Shown: positions 19,877-31,340 of the stretch, piece after piece | Numbering within the stretch: position 1 is the first letter of the stretch | How the letters are laid out: the number at the start of each line of letters is the position of its first letter | Assembly: GCF_023159225.1 (NCBI RefSeq) | Contig: NC_063166.1 | Location: 46,183,149 to 46,247,148, forward strand | DNA: 64,000 nucleotides | Direction of reading: 5' to 3' | Origin: Perognathus longimembris pacificus | Lineage: Eukaryota > Chordata > Mammalia > Rodentia > Heteromyidae | Program-made: the position numbers and the translations under genes | Notes under the pieces: model-generated | Told to the model about the DNA's origin: nothing | The model's input: only the letters and a program-made list of their open reading frames with translations | The model's database searches: none

Positions 19877-19894
19877 TCCTCTGAGTCTTTTCTT

Positions 19895-21640
19895 GTGAAG
19901 ATCTTGGACACACAATAAACTGTAGACCAAAACCAGTGAATGAAGAAAAGAGCAGAAATTTCAGACCTCAGATGACTCAAGAAACTGCTACCTATTTTGT
20001 TTAATTTGGATGTTCCAATTCAGTACCAGTCACATTCATTGAAAATCACAGGTGGTAGGTAAAGCAGGCATTGTGCTTTGGCACTGGAGGATGCTGAGAT
20101 TCACAGAGAAGCAGACATGACATGATTTTGCTCCTGGCCAGACAGCATGTACCCATGCCATCATGAACATCCAGGTTTCACAGCATTTCTGAGTCACTTG
20201 AGCAAACACATACACACACACACACACACGCACACACACACACACACATTGGAGTTCATATGCTGATGTCATCACTTCCATCCTTTTTTCGATGTGGTTT
20301 ATTGTGGGTATATATGTAAAAACCCTGCCTAACAAAGACAGACATAATAGAACAATAACAACACAACATAAACAGCTGAAACTTGACTTAGTGTGAGATG
20401 GGGGTTTGTGTAGGCTGTTTCCCACCACCTCTGTGAATGAACATGTATGCCTACTAAAAGGAAGTTCAAAGGAACCCAAAGATCCATTCCTTTCAGGAAT
20501 CAGATGCCTTCCACTGGAGGCAGCCTATCAGAGCCCAGAAGATTCAGTTCATCCTGAAAGTAACACACTGGGCTTATTTTCAGGGTCTCCCTATGGATTT
20601 TCTTCAATACTGGCTGCTTTCTTCCCATCCATCTGGTAGTTCTATGAGGAAAGCAGTGCAGAGAGTTTGGAATGTTGTGGTCATTAGAGGCCCTTTTCAA
20701 AGAGAACTTTTTAACTCTGCAAGGAAAAATGCCATGCCTGTCTTGTGCATAATAATTTTCAAAGATAGCATTAGAAGTCATTTGGTGATAATGTTGCCTT
20801 CAGACAGAAAAGAAGACTCCAAAAGTTAAGGTCCACACTAATCCCTCTGCTCATACACACCCTACGTGCACAAGCTGCTTCTCTCTGGTAAAGTAAATCT
20901 TGTAGCTAGAATGCCGTGTTCTTATTAGGAACTCTCAGCAATAAACCATCCTGTACTGATAAGTGAGTGTCAGGCAAAACCTGACCTGCACCTCAAGCAG
21001 CTTCAGAAATTTATTACCACCACTGTTTTCAGTCAGGAAAGTCACAATCAAGATATTAGTGATAGAGCAATCCACTGGTTTGATGAGCAGTAACATTATT
21101 AGGTAATATTTGTATTTTCACTTCGTAAAGAAAAGAAAACCAAAACACACATAGAGGACTCATGATGTTCACTTCCACAGTTTTACTAATCGCTGTCATG
21201 CATGGGCACCTGTCTAGCTACACAAATGCACTACATATGCGGGCATCTATACTGTAAGAGATGAATTAATGCATTATTCTCTGTTACATATGTAAAAGTA
21301 AAAGGGAGAGGCCACATAACTTTCTGAAATTCACCCACTGAAAGTGTTGCAGAATGCCCTAGAGCCTAAAAAATTCAATTTTGAGTCCATATTAGTCTAG
21401 AGTTTCATAAGTATAGGTAACACATCTGCTGAGAAGAGGATATCTGAGTTGATGTGTGCACACTCTTGTGATATAGCATAGCAGAAATTTTTGATGTGAA
21501 CAACTCTGCTATCAGTCTTCTTAGCTTGTTATAGAACAGTTTGACTTTTATTACAAATAAAATTCTCAGTTTCACATTTATCAGTAATGTGGACAGACAG
21601 TAGTTCAAAGCTATTTGAATACAGCCTTCTGGATAGTGCA
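19895..21640. other. Mostly unique sequence with a CA repeat
   Basis: Contains a (CA)n run interrupted once by CG at about 20212-20247. The open frames on both strands at 20400-20830 overlap each other and show no recognisable family. No other element was recognised. Confidence 0.45.
20212..20247. repeat. (CA)n microsatellite
   Basis: CA units with a single CG interruption. Confidence 0.95.
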
Positions 21641-21644
21641 TAGA

Positions 21645-21701
21645 TGTGTGTGTGTGTGTGTGTGTGTGTAATCTATATCTATCTATATATATATATAATG
21701 A
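21645..21701. repeat. (TG)n and TATC/TA microsatellite
   Basis: A TG run followed by 'atctatatctatctatata' and TA units. Confidence 0.95.
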
Positions 21702-22816
21702 TGCTTGAAATGTATTCTAAATACATTGTGAAAAATTAATGAGAAAAAGGCATATGCTCTCTGGTGATCAGAAGAAGCCACTTGGGTTATGTTTGAGATA
21801 TAGAAATATCTGGAAAAGATGACCATGTAGTGGCAAGAAGCACAATTTTAATATTGTAAATCATTGTGGAAGAAGAGGTGATTTAGACACAATTTCTAGG
21901 GATTTCCTGTAATGGCTTTTGTAGTCTTCAAAATAAGTATCATCTTTCTTATATAGTTCTTATTTTGCAGTGAACCTTGAGTTCATTAAAACATGAAAGT
22001 AATAAGAATTTCTCTCCTAAAACAAAAACCAACGAAAAAAATTTTAGAATAGCATTAGGCTCACATAAAAACTGAAGTAGAAACTGAAGTATATTACTGC
22101 TTGTCCAACTTGCACACTATTGCTTTGTGCACCCTGGCACTTCAATTTCTCTGCTTACCTTGTCTCTTTTCATTCACAGTGTCTACATTATATAAACAGC
22201 TGGAGCATAGTAATCCTAGTATTTTTCATTCCCTATTCTGAAAAAACCAACACCGTTGCCAATCACAGTCCACTTGGAGAGTTTGCATTTGTCTTTCAAA
22301 CTGTGTTTTTGCATTTTAGTGTGTCTTATCATTTCTCCCCTTGAAAGCCCATAAAAGAGCTACTTGGGAAAGGACTCACCCTTAACAAGCTTTAACATGT
22401 GATAGGAGCTATGGGGAAAGGGAAAGAATTCTATCATCCCACAATTAGGATTCAATCCATTAGTGAGCCTGTTTCCAAGCTGACAGTACCTAGCCGTGTT
22501 GCAACGGAAGATAGTTAGGATAGGGGAACTTTTACCCTTTCTCCACATGCAAGATAGACAGAATCAAATTAACTATTTCTCCTGGCCAGATGATGACTGG
22601 ATAAGACTCTTGCAAGTTAGGCTCTTCTTTCACTTCTTTGTGTATAGAACTTGTTAAGAACAAAAACTACTAGGGCATTTCATGGTGGTTCTTTTTCTCC
22701 TTTCTCTTCTGGAATCAAAAGAGAACTTCTCATACTATTTACCAAGAGTATTGAGTAGGATTCCTGTAGGTAGATCCCCAGAAAGGGCAATGTCTCTATT
22801 CCTGTGTTTCCTGTAG

Positions 22817-22871
22817 CTTTTGACATTGATCCTCATCACTTTGCCAATTATACTCATGTTTCTCTGCTTCG
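22817..22871 (+). other. Possible small exon, splice-site bounded
   Basis: A pyrimidine-rich acceptor ('cctgtgtttcctgtag') is followed by 55 bp and a strong donor G|GTGAGT. In one frame the 55 bp encode LLTLILITLPIILMFLCFG, a hydrophobic run of transmembrane length; another frame is also open. The splice-like context is seen; exon status is inference. Chance is a serious alternative in a T-rich region. Confidence 0.22.
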
Positions 22872-24330
22872 GTGAGTTTTTTATTTTCTGTATTTATCAT
22901 TGGAGATCTTCAGATTGGAGGTAATAGAATAGTAGAATCTTTTTCTCTTGCACAACGGAGAAGGGTTGTTAATTTCTGAGGTTTGACTGTGATTTATTTT
23001 ACTCTAAAAAGGAGTAGCAGTTCCCCCACTTCTTGTATGGTATACCAGAAACCATTGTTTTGTTTTGTCCTGTTGCAATGTTGGATTTTCAGTATCTCCA
23101 AATACACTACAGCTTTAGAGAACCTGGGCCAAAGGATTTGAACTCCAAGTTAAAATTTATGAAGGACATTCAGCTGACTCTTCTTTAAAAACAATTACTC
23201 TTTCTCTGATTGTGGAAATTCAGGGGAGAAACATGAAGATGAAATTTAAGTATCTATATTTAGTTCAGTATTGCTATAATATTTCAACCAATACTATTTG
23301 TGTATGTATATGCATTTTACAATTTAATGATTAAACTTTCATACTGACTCATTTAAATATGATCATGAATTTCTGTTATTCTACACTTTGGAAAATAACT
23401 AATGGACATACTATATTTACCTCTTTGATCTATACCAACCAATATCCAATTAGATGTTTAGATTTTCTATTATAAAATGCAATATTACATATTCTTGAAT
23501 ATTGTCCATATTCTGAAAATAATTTCCAGAACATATAAATTTTTCTTAATTTAATAAAAAAATAGAAATTAAAAAAACACGTGAACACTATTTGTGAAAT
23601 ACTATTTCTTTTATAAGTGAAAACGTCATGCATAGAGTTTATAGATTTATCTTACTATAATTGTCTACATCTTATCTTTAGTGAAATATTTACATCAATT
23701 GCTACTCAGTTGATTCCAGTTTGAGCATACTGCATTTGAAATGACGATTTAGTTAGAATGTTTGTATGTATCAAAATAACAACATAATTATTTTTCAAGA
23801 AATAATCTTTATCAAATAAGTACCATATGTAATTAATACATTTTGGCAGAAGCTGGAATTTTATGGAGTGATATAAACACAACTGTGTTTGTGCTTACCA
23901 CTTAAGATTTAAAACAACAAAGACTAAAGAAAGCAGTTACCTTCCAAAGATTATTTTCAATTTTAAAAACTCATGCATGCTCACACATTGGTTTTCAATT
24001 AATATATATATCAAATAAAGAAAAACTCCCACTTATGTAAAACTCTGTACTCCCAGAAAAGGATATGACATATGATTGACTTTGGCTTCAAATAGAACTT
24101 CAAATATTGTTGACAAATATTATAGACAAATAATTATCCTAAACTCTTTTTATGCTGTCATTTAAATGTTCATATTGTTAACCAGTATACCTTATATAAA
24201 ATTAGCTGTCTTCAGATACTAAAGGTAAATTTCCTTCTTAGTGTGGTTTACTTGCTTGTTTTTCATGTTTGGTATGTCCAGTTAGTACTCTGAGAAGAGG
24301 AAAGAATGAGCCTAGATTGGGATTTTGCAG

Positions 24331-24431
24331 GTTATCAGAGATGTCCAGTACTGACTATGCCCTGGACTGGCCAATAATCCCAGACAAGAGTTATTACTCT
24401 ATAAATATGACCTCTATTCATTAACAGCCAG
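24331..24431 (+). other. Possible exon with perfect donor site
   Basis: The acceptor-like 'gattttgcag' precedes 101 bp that end in CAG|GTAAGTAT, which is fully complementary to the U1 snRNA 5' end over its core. The segment contains an ATG opening a 27-codon frame (starts MSSTDYALDWPIIP) that closes before the donor. I recognise no protein. It could be a non-coding exon or chance. Confidence 0.22.
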
Positions 24432-26574
24432 GTAAGTATTTGATTTTTGGAGAAGTGATAAATATGAAAGACAAACTTTATCAAGAACCGTTATCTTCCC
24501 CATCCTGCCTATCCAGAAGACAGCTACAGAAATATTTACAGAAACAAAATCTCTCTTGGTGAGTTGACTCTGGATGGAGAGAGTACAAATAGGAAAAGGC
24601 TTTTGGCTGCCAGTAGACGAATCTTGCTAGTCAAGCCTTGGACCAGCTGTGGACAACCTATAGTGGGTGCTGGGAACATCGATCAGTGGGACTGCCCAGA
24701 TGTAGACAAAGATAGTAGAGTCTCTTGAGAGGAAGGTTAATAAGGAAATGCTACCCCAACATAGCAAAGAAGAGCTGTTGCAGTGCCTGAAATATCTTCC
24801 CGAACTGCTTGCTGGTGGGTCCTGCCACAGGTGGATACATTGGTTTTCTTTCCACATGGAATGTACTGACTGGAGTCAAAAGCTCCTTTCCCTAGCAGCT
24901 GTGTGTAGCTGCTCATTCCAAATTATATCCATCTCTGCTGGTTACAAAGAGAAATTATGGTCATCTGGAAGAAGGGTTGTTGTACAGTGGGTAACAATTG
25001 CTCACTATAAAAATCTGATGGGTTTCCATGGAAAGAATATTTGACATCACTCTATTCACACTGCCAGTGTCTCTCTTTGTTATACTTATTTCTCTGCCTC
25101 TCATTGACCATGCTGTTACCCACTCCCCAAATTTCTCTGCAGAACTTCCCTTGAGAAGATTTACAGAGCCTGAGAGATGTCAGCCTGCTCCCAATATTAT
25201 CAAGGACTTCTCACTTTCTAATTCAGCTAAGATACAAGAGCTCAGACTGCTTCCAGGTTTTTATTATCCATTGCAGAAATTTGGAAATGTTAGTGGATAT
25301 AAAAATTGCCTGAAGTACAGATAAAATACATAATATTGGGCAATGCTTCCATCAAAGATTGGGCTGATCCATCTACAACTATTCTGGGGTGCTTATGTTG
25401 TGTGGCCCCAGGGACCTCATGTACAGGAGAAAGGATTAGAAAGACTTTTGATTATTGTAGCATATAGTATTTTCTTTCACATGCCAGAATTTTGTGAGGT
25501 ATCTAGCAACATAACCAAAAAATGACATTGTTAATACAGTTGTAGCCATTTTATTCAACAAAGTAGAAAATTGGGAAAACGATGAGGTTACTTATAAACT
25601 GTGCCCAATGTTATGGTTTGGGTTTTTGTATTCTTCAGTCAGTGTGTTTACTGAACACTGAGTTATGTACTCAGGCAGCAGATGTGCAGTCAGTGGTGGA
25701 TAACTTGGTAATTTTCTGATCCTTAATCAATAGGACATGTTCAGAGACTCATGGGAACATTTTGACAGTACCCTTCCCCAAGCCTGCCACAGACAGTAGA
25801 GCTTAGAATTCTTTGCAAATTGTTAATGAATTAATCATGCAATAAAATGATGACTGAGATAGGTGAATAATAAGTGAACATTTTCTGTTTAGCTAAACTC
25901 AGTTTTCAACTTGCTTTTGTCCTGTCTATTACTAAATAAGAATCATGACTTCGTTCTTGTTATGGAGAGGGTTCTATAAACATTGAGCATATATTCCACA
26001 TGACTCCTGGTGTACGAATCCTCTTCTTAACCCACCTCTACTTCCAATCATAGCTACAAGGGAAGCTCACAGCATGGGCACATATACCTGAAAAGACCAG
26101 CTTATACCAGCATACACATGTTTCTAACCCATGGGTCGTTCATGACAAAGACCTCAAGATCAAATAATAGCAAAGAGATTAGTGTCTAAATGCTCAGGCT
26201 TTCCATCATCAGGTGGGAAGTTCTGGAAGGCATTCTATTTTCTCCACAGAAAATATCAATGAAACAATGTTCCTGCTGATCAACCCTTGATGGCAAATCT
26301 TTACATAGCTTCCGTTCCCTTCTTTTCTCATTGTATTCCTTCATCCTGCTTTGGCATAACTTTGAAAATTAATCTCCAGTATACAAGGCCTTTTCTCAGC
26401 TTCTCTTTGTGGAGAATCATAATCAAGAACAACATTGGGTGCATTTTTCTTTCAAGACATGATGTTCATAAAGATAGAAATACAATAATGATATATAAAT
26501 AAATATTTGTAATTTTGGATTGACTGATTATCTTCAGGAGTTGTACTAAAGGGCTTCCTTTTTATATTCTACAT

Positions 26575-26660
26575 TTTTATTTTTATTATCCTTAAGTTGT
26601 TGTATGAAGGGGTTTCAATTCAACATGTGTACGTACAGTCATACTACCCTGAATATGCCA
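26575..26660 (-). mobile_element. Old L1 3' end fragment
   Basis: 'aaggggtttcaattcaacat' parallels the reversed L1 3' ends at 33005 and 62205. Confidence 0.5.
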
Positions 26661-26664
26661 GATT

Positions 26665-27270
26665 GCATATGTAGACATTTTTTTTAAAGATTAATGACTT
26701 TTAGGTGAAACTCACAAGCATTACCAAAAGGAACAAAATGCCAAGGCAGTTGCATTTGGAATACAATGATTCTACTTGGTCTTCCTGGAAAAGAAAGCAA
26801 GCTTGTGAACCCACCAGTGCTTGGTTTGCTACACAGGCCAATCACAGCAAGAGACAGCCTTATTCCATCTTCCTTAGAACTGTGTTGTCACTGATAAGTA
26901 TGAAGCAGAGACCTGTGCTGATGCCTAAGAGTGTACCAAGCTAATGGTTGGGACAACAATTTAAAAAGAAGCAACCCCTACAGATTCAATTACTGCAAAT
27001 CCGAGACCATGCTGACAGTGTCCTCAGATGATTCTAAAGTGCAAGCTGGTTGTTTTATTTGTCAAGTTTTCTCTTTCTTCAACTGGTAGTTTACTGGAAT
27101 TGATTAACCAAATCAAATCAGCCTCCAGGAAATGACTCTGTGAGAAGGAAACCAGCAGAAGGCTGGTTATTAAGAGAAAATTTATATGAAAATAGTCAAC
27201 TAACAGGTCTTCAAATATATCTGAACATCCAGGCTTGTTTGGACAAAGAAAAGGTCAACCAAGAATGTTC
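26665..27270. other. Unique sequence without recognised element
   Basis: Nothing recognised. An open frame at 26705-26944 has no familiar motif. Confidence 0.45.
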
Positions 27271-27273
27271 CTG

Positions 27274-27275
<2 letters not shown>

Positions 27276-27312
<37 letters not shown>
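27276..27312. repeat. (ATT)n microsatellite
   Basis: About 12 uninterrupted ATT units. Confidence 0.97.
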
Positions 27313-27313
<1 letters not shown>

Positions 27314-27314
<1 letters not shown>

Positions 27315-27660
27315 CTAGTAGGGGATCATGATGGCACTTAGAGATATCAGATGGGACACTGCTGTGCCTTTGCAGATCCTACCATCCAGGGGTGGCATGT
27401 GCAGCGATTCTCACATTCCACCCCAACTTCCTCGATAGTGGTACTGGAGCCATTGTGTTCTAACTGCCACTGTGCTTCTTATCACCTAGAAGTCACCAGT
27501 GCTTGCAATAATAGAACTTGGATTTTAAAACAATGCTTAAAATTTTTAATGAGCACATTTTAATAAATGGGTCAGAACTCAATCTGTGCCTTTGATGTTT
27601 CTGGAGTATTGCTTCTCTAGGACACTCTTGGCCATCATGCTTTAAACTGATCTATAACCA
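27314..27660. other. Unique sequence
   Basis: Nothing recognised in this stretch before the inverted L1. Confidence 0.45.
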
Positions 27661-27678
27661 ATATAAAGAATAGAAAGT

Positions 27679-28129
27679 TTATTACTGTTTGTTACCTCTT
27701 CCCTCATTCCCCTCTCCGGCCTCCCCTTTTCCCTCTCCCCCCATGAGTTGTTCAGTTGGTTTACACCAAATGGTTTTGCAAGTATTGCTTTTGTAGTCCT
27801 TTGTCTTTTTATCCTGTGTCTCTCGATTTTGGTATTCCCTTTCACTTTCCTAGTTCTAATACCAGTATACACAGTTTCCAATGTACTCAGATAAGATACA
27901 GTGATAGTGCAGGTACAACCAGAGGAAGGGGATACAAGAGGATCATCAACAATAGAAGCTACGGTTTCACATGGCATGTTGAAAGTAATTACAACAGTGA
28001 TATAACAGTCGTTTCCAAAACATGGAGTTCATTTCACTTAGCATCGTCTTATGTGTTCATAAGGGCATAGCTGTTGGGCTCTTGTGATCCTCTGCTGCGA
28101 CTAGCCTAAACCTGTGCTAATTATTCCCT
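27679..28129 (-). mobile_element. L1 with 5' inversion, inverted segment
   Basis: The minus strand runs from the end of ORF2 ('gggaataattagcacagg') through most of the 3' UTR to the G-rich block and 'gaggtaacaaacagta'. It joins a short sense segment at 28130. The whole insertion is flanked by the perfect 14-bp duplication aaagaatagaaagt at 27665-27678 and 28223-28236. Confidence 0.92.
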
Positions 28130-28222
28130 AACAAACAGTACAAGAAATATATCCAATGCCTAACGTATGAAACTGTAACCTCTCTGTATATCAGTTTGAC
28201 AATAACAAACAAACAAACAAAA
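28130..28222 (+). mobile_element. L1 with 5' inversion, sense 3' end
   Basis: It begins 'aacaaacagtacaagaaat', the same L1 position at which the inverted segment ends on its outer side, and continues to 'cagtttgacaataac' and an (AAAC)n tail. Together with 27679-28129 it forms one twin-primed insertion of about 544 bp. Confidence 0.92.
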
Positions 28223-28239
28223 AAAGAATAGAAAGTGCA

Positions 28240-28960
28240 CAGCTTGATGAATTATTTCATATTTTTTAGTTTAATTTTTTGTCCTGGTGATACACAGAGG
28301 GCTTACAGTTACATACATGAGACAGTGAGTACATTTCTTTTGAAACATTGCTACCCGCTCCCTCATTTTTTCTCCCACTTTCCCTCCTACCCAACGCCTC
28401 CTCCCCCAAGTTGCAAAGTTCATTTCCAACAAATTGTTGGTGAGTTTTACTGTTGTATTGGTTCATCCTGTGTCCTGCATTTCACCATTTTGCTGTTCCC
28501 CTCCTCTTCCCCAATTCAGATAAACATATATACACAACCCAAGGTACCAAAGTCAAATACAGTGATAACAGGGGATAAACCACAGGGAAAAAAATGGAAG
28601 AAAAAAGAAATAATGTCAGACAGTATATTATAAACAACAAAAACGAAGAAAAACCTCTTGGTTCCATATTTTGGAGTTCATTTTGCTCAGCATAATCTTA
28701 TGTGATCACATATGTACATAGCTATTGAGATACTGTGATCCTCTACTAACATTATCCTAGACATTTACTAATTACTACAGATAAGGGAAACCACATAGTC
28801 TATGTTTCTTTGGGTCTGGCTTGCTTCACTTAATATGATTTTTTCTAAGTTTTTCCATTTCCTTATGAAAAAGACAATTTTTTTAATGGAAGCATCAAAC
28901 TCCATGGTATATATATAACACACATTCTTGGTCCATTTATCTACTGAATTTTAAACCATT
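28240..28960 (-). mobile_element. Older L1, ORF2 end and 3' UTR
   Basis: On the plus strand, read in reverse: 3' UTR pyrimidine block ('ctcattttttctcccac'), 'ttggagttcattttgctcag', 'gggtctggcttgcttcac', 'tttccatttccttatgaa' and 'catcaaactccatggtata'. The last parts correspond to the reverse of the ORF2 C-terminal coding region. It is more diverged than the neighbouring copy at 27679-28222. Confidence 0.8.
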
Positions 28961-29049
28961 TTTATAATCACTACCTTAATCATAATATAAAATTTATAAA
29001 CACTCAAAATACTCTCTATATGTCTTTCTACCTTGCTGTCTCCCTCTCT

Positions 29050-29230
29050 CTTTTTTTGACTGTAGAGGGATTGGAACTTAAAGCTTTACACTTACTATGC
29101 AATTGCTTTATCACTTGAGCCATATTCTCAGTCATTTTTCCAATAGGCTTTTAACTTTTGTTCAGGACTGACTTCAGACTGTGATTCTCTTACCTCTGCC
29201 TCCCATAGCTAAAATTACGGGCATGTACAG
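29050..29230 (-). mobile_element. Old SINE, tRNA-like end and 7SL head
   Basis: The plus strand has 'ttatcacttgagccatat', 'ggactgacttcagactg' and 'ctgcctcccatagctaaa'. It is diverged. Confidence 0.5.
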
Positions 29231-29744
29231 TGCACTTGGGGTCCCTCTTGTTGCCTCAGCAAGCCTTGAAAAGCAATCCTTCCAATTTCTACCTCCTGAA
29301 TGAATAGAATTACAGGCTGTGCCAGTATATCTGACATTATATTAAAAGTTTTTCTAGTCAATAAGCCAGAGGTAATAATTATTTCTGTTTCTATCACTAT
29401 CTGCCAGTTCTATTTGTTCTTGAACTACATAGAAATGGAATCTGAGTATGTACTTGGAGAACTTCAGCTTTATTATTTGTGCATGTGCTGGTAACTATAT
29501 TCACAGTACTTTAAGAGCAATAACTTACAAATGGAAAAAGTACTATACTTTTGAAAAATTATAGAGAGAAGATGAAAGTAGATCCCATGCAAATCTCCAC
29601 TAATGTCAGTGCCCCAAGATCAGACTGACACTTACAACCTGAAAATTCTTTCAGGAAAACAAGGTGCTGAAAAAATTCTCCATATAAATAACCCAGAAAT
29701 ATCACTTCAAGTAGAAATATCACTTCAAATATCACTTAATTTTG

Positions 29745-29930
29745 TTTTTCTTTTCCTTATTTATTTTTGAGACAGAGTCTTGCTATATGTGTGTGTACAC
29801 ATATACATATACACATACACATGCACACACACATACATGTATATATACACCAGCCGAAGCTGGGAGAAATTTGAGTGTATACTGTCCCCGCTTTGTGAAT
29901 GCTGGGATAATAGGTATGCAACATTACATA
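29745..29930 (-). mobile_element. B1-like SINE with CA/TA expansion
   Basis: 'tttgagacagagtcttgcta' and 'tgaatgctgggataatagg' are the two ends of a reversed B1/Alu monomer. A TGTACACATATAC-type repeat of about 60 bp separates them. Confidence 0.7.
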
Positions 29931-30239
29931 TGATGTCTACAACCATCCTTTTAAATGCACAAAATAATTTAACAGTCTCTAAAGAAATGATCAAGGGCTA
30001 GAAATCAGAAAATCAATTCATATAATATGTCTTGTAGCAGCTCCGTTGTTGGGGCACTGGAAGAAACCAAACTCTACATACAAGGAAGGAGATTAAAATT
30101 ATTTCCCCAAGCAGTGGCCCTGAATTTGGGAATATCCCTAAAGGAGGATTCATCAGAATGGCCTATCTGCAGTACAAATGTCAGCCAGAAGGAAATGCCT
30201 TTCAGCTGGTACAGGGAGATGACATAGGGATATCACCAT

Positions 30240-30400
30240 TCCTGGGCTTAAGATTCATACAAGTGGCAGGGATGTGAGGGATGAGGGAGGTAGGAAGGTG
30301 GGAAAAAAATGAGGGAGGGGGTAACAAGTTGGACAGGAAATATAATCGCTACTTAATATATGTAACTATAACTCCTCTGTACTTTACCTTGACAAAAAAA
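30240..30400 (+). mobile_element. L1 3' UTR end
   Basis: A purine-rich block ('atgagggagggggtaac'), then 'ctcctctgtactttacc' and 'ttgacaaaaaaaatt'. It holds only the last 160 bp of the 3' UTR and lies just upstream of another, inverted L1. Confidence 0.75.
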
Positions 30401-30419
30401 ATTAATCAATTGATATGGC

Positions 30420-30541
30420 ATTCGTTTCCATAACATGGAGTTCATTTCACTCAGCATCATCTTATGTGCTCATAAGGGCATAGCGTTTGGGCTATTGTGA
30501 TCTCCTGCTATGACTAGTCTAAATCTGCACTAATTATTACC
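30420..30541 (-). mobile_element. L1 with 5' inversion, inverted segment
   Basis: The minus strand goes from the ORF2 end ('aataattagtgcagattt') to 'gaactccatgttatggaaa'. It adjoins a sense segment that picks up at the next L1 position. Confidence 0.85.
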
Positions 30542-30880
30542 TACAAGTGTTATATCACTGATGTAATTATTTTCAACATGCCATGTGGAACCATAGCTTT
30601 TTTGTTGTTGTTGTTCCTCTTGTATCCCCTTCCTGTGGTTGTGCCCCTGCTATCACTGTATCTCATCTGAGTACCCTGGATACGGTATATACTTGTATTA
30701 GAAGTAAGGAAAGGTAAGGGAGTATCAAAATTAAGAAACAAAGGATAAAAAGACAAATGACTCCAAAAGCAATACTTACAAAACCATTTGGTGTAAACCA
30801 ACTGAACAATTCATGGTGGGGAGACGGAAAGGGGGAAAGGGAGTGGGGGAAATGAAGAAGGTAAAAAAAAATTAGAAAAA
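30542..30880 (+). mobile_element. L1 with 5' inversion, sense segment, 3'-truncated
   Basis: It starts 'aagtgttatatcactg' and follows the L1 3' UTR through the G-rich block, then stops at 'gaagaaggtaa' in an A-rich tail. Other copies continue for about 110 bp beyond this point, to 'ttgacaataaa'. The 3' end is therefore shortened. No clean target duplication was found. Confidence 0.85.
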
Positions 30881-30929
30881 AATTAAATAAAAAATTAATT
30901 TATTGAAAACATTCCAATTTCTACAACCT

Positions 30930-31340
30930 ATAGGTCTCACTATTTTTAGCATATATTAATTTTACAAAGCAATGATTTTCATTTTGACATTTTCATATAT
31001 ACATATAACATTGTTTGATTATTTCACGCTCCCATTATTTTCTCTCACATCTGTCACTTTTCCCTGGTTTCCATTCTTCCCTAACTTACCTTAATTTTTG
31101 GATTCCCACATTAAAGAAAACATAAAATAGTTGTCTTCCAGAATGTGCCTTATGTTCTTATGATAATATCTGGCTGTATCCATTTTTCTGTAACTGACAT
31201 GAATCTGCTCCATTTTATAAGTACTAGTACATTGCATGTGTAATCCAGATTTGTGTGTGTATTTATCTGCTGAAAGACACCTGGGCTGATTGTATAATGT
31301 GGCTAATGGGAATTATTTACCATGATATACACAGATGCAC
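30930..31340 (-). mobile_element. Old L1 ORF2 end and 3' UTR
   Basis: The plus strand has 'attttgacattttcatata', a known reversed L1 3' UTR phrase, then 'ctggctgtatccatttttc' and 'tgtttatctgctga'-like words from the ORF2 region. It is decayed and from a different subfamily than the G-rich copies. Confidence 0.6.

Larger units (their letters stand above)
21702..26570. other. Largest repeat-poor block, with exon-like signals
   Basis: Nearly 5 kb without SINE, LTR or clear L1. It is A+T-rich except around 24300-25330. Exon-like signals occur at 22817-22871 and 24331-24431 (separate entries). Two overlapping 98-codon frames (24748-25044, 25028-25324) lie in the less A+T-rich part; the second begins with a hydrophobic stretch (TLFTLPVSLFVILISLPLI), but neither resembles a family I know. 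Confidence 0.4.

Noticed and set aside
20036..20830. Overlapping frames on both strands as a possible gene
   Set aside because: One frame is carried by the CA repeat and the others show no family motif or splice structure.
30027..30227. 66-codon frame in a less A+T-rich segment as a small gene
   Set aside because: No promoter, splice or family signal, and it lies between a B1-like SINE and an L1 end; chance is sufficient.
30394..30907. Target duplication for the inverted L1 at 30420
   Set aside because: 'aattaatcaattga' and 'aattaatttattga' are similar but differ at several positions and are separated from the left end by extra bases in an A+T-rich context.
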